Part shown: in pieces, positions 12,536-15,671 of the stretch
Layout of the letters: each line of letters begins with the position of its first letter
How positions within the stretch are numbered: position 1 is the stretch's first letter
DNA from: JBEPVZ01 sp041690695
GTDB lineage: Bacteria; Patescibacteriota; Microgenomatia; Daviesbacterales; UBA10151
Assembly (NCBI GenBank): GCA_041690695.1
Contig: JBEPVZ010000022.1
Coordinates: 1-15,671 of the forward strand
Length of the DNA stretch: 15,671 bases
Reading direction: 5' to 3'
Notes under the pieces: generated by a model
Told to the model about the DNA's origin: nothing
The model's input: only the letters and a program-made list of their open reading frames with translations
Database searches by the model: none
Program-made: the position numbers and the translations under genes

Positions 12536-12646
12536 TTATTGCTGATAAGTAAATAATGGCAGGAGTGAGAATAATAGGATTGAGACGGTGGCGATGAAGG
12601 TCAAGATAATCCAGATAATTCGATATTTGTGAATAAATTTGTCCAT
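12536..12646 (-). CDS. 36-residue single-pass membrane mini-protein, coupled to tyrS
   Basis: ATG (12646-12644) shares one base with the tyrS stop (TAATG), giving a 36-codon frame ending TAA at 12538-12536. It begins MDKFIHKYRIIWIILTFIAT. The basic N-terminus (Lys3, His6, Lys7, Arg9) is followed by an uninterrupted hydrophobic run, about residues 10-32, with a Pro at 30, and a short polar end FTYQQ. This is what a single transmembrane helix with a cytoplasmic N-terminus looks like. The stop-start overlap and the otherwise empty 167-nt gap argue that it is translated after tyrS. No family or function is recognised; a role with the synthetase is not implied. Chance is not excluded for so short a frame. 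Confidence 0.6.
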   Translation of the reverse strand: MDKFIHKYRIIWIILTFIATVSILLFSLLPLFTYQQ

Positions 12647-13749
12647 TATTTTTTAGTTAGTTCCTCGATCTCTTTTAAGGCGGCTTGGCGTTTGGGATCT
12701 TCAAAATATTCCCTAGCTGGAGCGAGCTTATCAATTAACCATTTGGAAAAAGCTTTTTTGAGATCCATCGGATGGAGCTTTTTTTCGGCATAATCTGATT
12801 CTAAATCAGCATATGATTTATATTCAATATTGCCGCCAAATTTGTCGTCGCGCTCGACTAAAAGGGTCGAATCTTGATCATAAAACGTCAGGTGTTTTGC
12901 CCAATCTAAAATTGGATTGAAGCTGATTTCACCTTCTGGAGCAAAAGCATTATTAATCTTTCGCTCAATCTCCGGAGGCGTATCATGAATAAAGACGGCG
13001 CTATCAGGTTTTGATTTGCTCATTTTCATGGCGACCGTCAACTCTTCTCTATCCCCTTCTGGGATAGGCCAAATCGCTGGTTTAAGTAGTCCTTGAAGTA
13101 AATGATGGTGAATGGCGATCGGTTTTGGAAAACCTATCTCAGTTGCAGCTTCACGAGCGACGACGTGGACATTTCTCTGGTCAGTCCCCGCATGAGCTAT
13201 GGTTACGCCCATCTCAAAGATGTCAGCGGTTTGCATGGCGGGATAAATTAACATAGCCGCGTCCGAGACCTCAGCTTCTTTTCTCCCCATAATGGTTGTT
13301 GAGCGGAGCATTCGGGCAACGGTGGTGGCTTTTGAAACTTTAATCATCGTTGACCAATATTCTTGACCAAGTTTTTCGTAAAGCTCACTACCTAAAATAA
13401 ATTCGATCTTGTCTGGATCAGCTCCTGCGCATAATGCGGCGGCTTTCATGCCCTCTTCAAAATATTCCCGCGCCATTCGGTGGGCAGTTTCTAATTTGCC
13501 ATCTAATTTTTTATTTAACCAAGTATGCCAATCGGCTAAAAAAACGGTTGTTTTAATACCGGCTTTTTGAAGATCGCGAATTTTTAACATGCTTGAGAAG
13601 CCAGTTCCGATATGAACTTTTCCGGAAATTTCAAAGCCGATATAGTGACGAAGTTGAGTTCCGGATTCAATTAGGGTCTTTAACTCAGGTTCAGTCAGCG
13701 TCTCATCCAGGTTTTGGGTAATTAACTTTAATTTGTCTTCGTTACTCAT
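12646..13749 (-). CDS. tyrS: Tyrosyl-tRNA synthetase, archaeal/eukaryotic type
   Basis: A 367-residue class Ic synthetase that charges tRNA-Tyr. HYIGFEISGKVHIGTG (35-50) holds the HIGH-type motif and the tyrosine-binding Tyr36. AMQTADI (171-177) keeps Gln173 and Asp176, which correspond to Gln155 and Asp158 contacting the substrate in the Methanocaldococcus jannaschii enzyme. KMSKS is at 242-246. The C-terminal part KFGGNIEYKSYADLES...KKLHPMDLKKA (303-332) matches the archaeal enzyme almost residue for residue. The standard bacterial TyrRS, with its C-terminal S4-like domain, is very different, so this copy reflects transfer from, or an ancient affinity with, the archaeal lineage. The start ATG lies six bases after a perfect TATAAT. 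Divergent from the ABC exporter; followed by the mini-ORF. Confidence 0.94.
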   Translation of the reverse strand: MSNEDKLKLITQNLDETLTEPELKTLIESGTQLRHYIGFEISGKVHIGTGFSSMLKIRDLQKAGIKTTVFLADWHTWLNKKLDGKLETAHRMAREYFEEGMKAAALCAGADPDKIEFILGSELYEKLGQEYWSTMIKVSKATTVARMLRSTTIMGRKEAEVSDAAMLIYPAMQTADIFEMGVTIAHAGTDQRNVHVVAREAATEIGFPKPIAIHHHLLQGLLKPAIWPIPEGDREELTVAMKMSKSKPDSAVFIHDTPPEIERKINNAFAPEGEISFNPILDWAKHLTFYDQDSTLLVERDDKFGGNIEYKSYADLESDYAEKKLHPMDLKKAFSKWLIDKLAPAREYFEDPKRQAALKEIEELTKK

Positions 13750-13755
13750 AGATAC

Positions 13756-13761
13756 ATTATA
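13756..13761 (-). promoter_or_regulatory. -10 box of tyrS (TATAAT)
   Basis: A perfect TATAAT on the minus strand (complement of 13756-13761), six bases before ATG 13749. Initiation about seven bases downstream falls on the start codon itself. No good -35 is seen; TTTTAT (complement of 13779-13784) is at the right distance. It lies in the 95-bp divergent region with the exporter. Confidence 0.55.
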
Positions 13762-13828
13762 CGTGAGTTATTTATAGGATAAAAGACTGGTTTTAAATTG
13801 AGAAAAGTTCGATACTCACGGATATTTT

Positions 13829-13837
13829 TGGTAAAAT
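13829..13837 (+). promoter_or_regulatory. Extended -10 of ABC exporter gene
   Basis: TGGTAAAAT at 13829-13837 is an extended -10 (TGn plus TAAAAT, 5 of 6), seven bases before ATG 13845. The -35 is poor. Initiation would fall at about 13844-13845, again leaderless. Confidence 0.5.
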
Positions 13838-13844
13838 TAGGAAT

Positions 13845-15662
13845 ATGGAAAATAAAGCCGCACCAAAGCTTCATCAAATTAAAGATACCGTTAATACTTC
13901 TTGGCAAATCATAAAAATTGTTTGGCAAATGGATGCCAGATTACTTATCCAAACTCTAGTTGGAGTTTTAATTCCGGCCATTACGCCCTTTATTATTGCT
14001 TATATTTTTAAATTAATTATTGATTTGGTGGCTGGTGTCTTGATTGGTCACCCCCTAGATTACAGCCAAGTCTATTGGTTGCTAGGTTTATCAGTCGGAG
14101 TTTCTTATTTAAATATGTTGGCTTTTGCTTTTCAGGATTACACCACCCAAACTCTTTATACCAAACTACCGATCAGGATGTCGGAGATCGTTTTAAATAA
14201 AGTAGCGACGTTAGACCTTGAGTACTTTGAAAATAGTGAGTTTAACGATAAGCTTCAAAAAGTTCGGGATAGTTTATATACCCATCCTCAACAACTAGTT
14301 TATCAATTATCTTTTTTTATTCAGAGTGTGGCTGGGGTGGCTATCTCTTTAATTGCCATCATCCATTTAAATGTTTGGCTAACGCTATTAATTTCTTTAG
14401 TGGCGGTTCCGGATTTAATCAATCGGTTTTATTTTTCTAAATCTTCTTGGGGGATCTGGCATCACAATACTCCTGAGCGTAAAAAGATGTGGTATCTGTT
14501 GCGGCTAATTAATAATGAGGACTCTATAAAAGAGTTAAAGATATTTCAGACCGGTAAAAACTTTGTTAAAGACTTAATCAAAACTCAATTGAAGTTCTTT
14601 AATGAGAACCAACAAAATAATAAACGAGAGCTCAAAGCGACCAGCGGACTTAGCTTAATCGATACCGCGGTGTCGGCCGGAATTTTGTTCTTTATTGTTA
14701 CTCAAGCAATTGCTCGTAAAATTACGGTTGGAGATATCAGCTTTTATTCAAACGTGACTAGCAATTTTAATAATAATATTGGTGGCTTGTTTCGAACTTT
14801 GAGCCGAATCTTTGAAGAGAGTTTATACGTTAAAGATATCTTTGAAGTCTTAAAACTTTCACCAAAAGTTATGATTAAAGAAAATCCCGTTAAAATTGAT
14901 TTTAATGAACCTCATCAAATTGAGTTTGTCAAAATTGGTTTCCGCTATCCTGGCAGTCAAAAAGATATCTTTAAAGATTTCTCGTTAGTTATAGAAAAGG
15001 GTCAAAAGATTGCTTTAGTTGGCGAAAACGGTTCGGGTAAAACAACTTTAATTAAGCTTTTAGCTAGATTCTATGATGTTAACGCCGGCCAAATTTTAAT
15101 TGATGGAATAGATCTCAAGGATTTAGATTTAGAAAGTTGGCAGCGTTGTCTAGGAGTCCTTTTCCAAGATTTTATTAAATATGACTATAGTGCGTCCGAC
15201 AATATTTATTTTGGTCGGACTTGGGAAGACAGAAAACCTGACAAAATTATTGATGCGGCTCGCTCTTCCGGTGCTCACGAGATGATTAGCAACTTTGATA
15301 AAGGTTATGATCAAATCTTAGGTAAGATTTTTGATGAAGGGCTGGCCTTATCAGGCGGACAATGGCAAAAGATTGCTTTGGCGCGGGCTTTCTTTAGAAA
15401 TGCTCCGATTTTAATTTTAGATGAGCCAACAGCCGCCATTGATGCTAAAGCCGAATCGGAGATATTTGAGCGAGTTGAGAAGTTATCTAAAGATAAAACA
15501 GTTATTATTATCTCCCACCGTTTCTCGACAGTTCGAAATGCCGATAAGGTCTATGTAATTGATAAAGGTAAGATTACCGAACAAGGTAGTCATCAACAGT
15601 TAATGAAACTAGATGGTCAATACGCCAAATTATTTAATCTTCAAGCCAAAGGTTATAGATAA
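13845..15662 (+). CDS. ABCB-type ABC exporter half-transporter
   Basis: A 605-residue fusion of a membrane domain and an ATPase domain, which should work as a dimer exporting lipid, peptide or drug-like substrates. Hydrophobic segments are visible at about 33-64, 75-97, 155-193 and 270-290, with further helices in the usual type IV exporter layout. The coupling-helix region LDLEYFENSEFNDKLQKVRDS (about 123-143) is typical of MsbA/MdlB relatives. The nucleotide-binding domain has Walker A GENGSGKT (393-400), Q-loop Gln441, signature LSGGQ (502-506), Walker B ILILDEP (522-528, catalytic Glu527) and the switch His558. All catalytic residues are present. No peptidase C39 domain or bacteriocin precursor is nearby, so the substrate is unknown. 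Divergently transcribed from tyrS; the following genes lie outside the window. Confidence 0.93.
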   Translation: MENKAAPKLHQIKDTVNTSWQIIKIVWQMDARLLIQTLVGVLIPAITPFIIAYIFKLIIDLVAGVLIGHPLDYSQVYWLLGLSVGVSYLNMLAFAFQDYTTQTLYTKLPIRMSEIVLNKVATLDLEYFENSEFNDKLQKVRDSLYTHPQQLVYQLSFFIQSVAGVAISLIAIIHLNVWLTLLISLVAVPDLINRFYFSKSSWGIWHHNTPERKKMWYLLRLINNEDSIKELKIFQTGKNFVKDLIKTQLKFFNENQQNNKRELKATSGLSLIDTAVSAGILFFIVTQAIARKITVGDISFYSNVTSNFNNNIGGLFRTLSRIFEESLYVKDIFEVLKLSPKVMIKENPVKIDFNEPHQIEFVKIGFRYPGSQKDIFKDFSLVIEKGQKIALVGENGSGKTTLIKLLARFYDVNAGQILIDGIDLKDLDLESWQRCLGVLFQDFIKYDYSASDNIYFGRTWEDRKPDKIIDAARSSGAHEMISNFDKGYDQILGKIFDEGLALSGGQWQKIALARAFFRNAPILILDEPTAAIDAKAESEIFERVEKLSKDKTVIIISHRFSTVRNADKVYVIDKGKITEQGSHQQLMKLDGQYAKLFNLQAKGYR

Positions 15663-15671
15663 AGGAATTAT

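Noticed and set aside
13746..13928. Minus-strand frame of 60 codons spanning the divergent region
   Set aside because: It overlaps the well-supported 5' end of the ABC exporter and the -10 of tyrS, and its translation has no recognisable features.
1..15671. CRISPR arrays, tRNA or rRNA genes, insertion sequences, prophage genes
   Set aside because: No regularly spaced repeats, no cloverleaf or rRNA-like segments and no transposase or integrase motifs were noticed on either strand.
1..15671. UGA-recoded genome (Gracilibacteria-type code)
   Set aside because: UGA ends trmD, nusB, rpmF and pilN at expected family lengths, and no in-frame UGA is needed to extend any gene.

Overview
The window looks like a chromosomal segment of a reduced-genome bacterium of the Candidate Phyla Radiation (Patescibacteria). 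This is inference from gene content. Supporting points are a large type IV pilin cluster, an archaeal/eukaryotic-type tyrosyl-tRNA synthetase, an acyl-carrier-like protein that has lost its phosphopantetheine serine, a bS16 with a long acidic tail, very tight gene packing and few Shine-Dalgarno sites. UGA is used as an ordinary stop (trmD, nusB, rpmF, pilN), so the UGA=Gly code of Gracilibacteria/Absconditabacteria does not apply. No phylum can be fixed by eye.

Region 1 (1-4977, + strand) is a pilin array. It holds four closely related tandem pilins (the first cut by the window edge, the fourth lacking a leader peptide), a fifth GspG-like pilin, then GspH/FimT-, GspI/PilV-, GspJ/PilW- and PilX/GspK-like minor pilins. 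Region 2 (5110-7413, + strand) is pilM-pilN-pilO, the inner-membrane/cytoplasmic platform of the same pilus. As sequenced, pilN is split by a one-base frame slip at a run of six G.

Region 3 (7396-12478, - strand) is an information-processing block, in transcription order recG, rpmF (bL32), nusB, an acpP-like gene, rnc, then rpsP (bS16), khpA, trmD. It converges on pilO with an 18-bp overlap of the coding ends. Region 4 is tyrS (- strand) followed by a 36-residue membrane mini-ORF that overlaps its stop codon. Region 5 is a divergent ABCB-type ABC exporter at 13845-15662 (+ strand).

At most putative transcription-unit starts (recG, tyrS, the ABC exporter, pilM, and nearly so rpsP) a -10-like hexamer lies only about 6-11 nt upstream of the start codon. 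This suggests leaderless or nearly leaderless mRNAs. Internal genes such as the GspI-like pilin and pilN instead have strong Shine-Dalgarno sequences. The items most worth a second look are the serine-less ACP, the leaderless pilin lacking Glu5, the homogenised pilin tandem, the pilN frame slip, the palindrome-studded bS16 tail, and the mini-ORF after tyrS.
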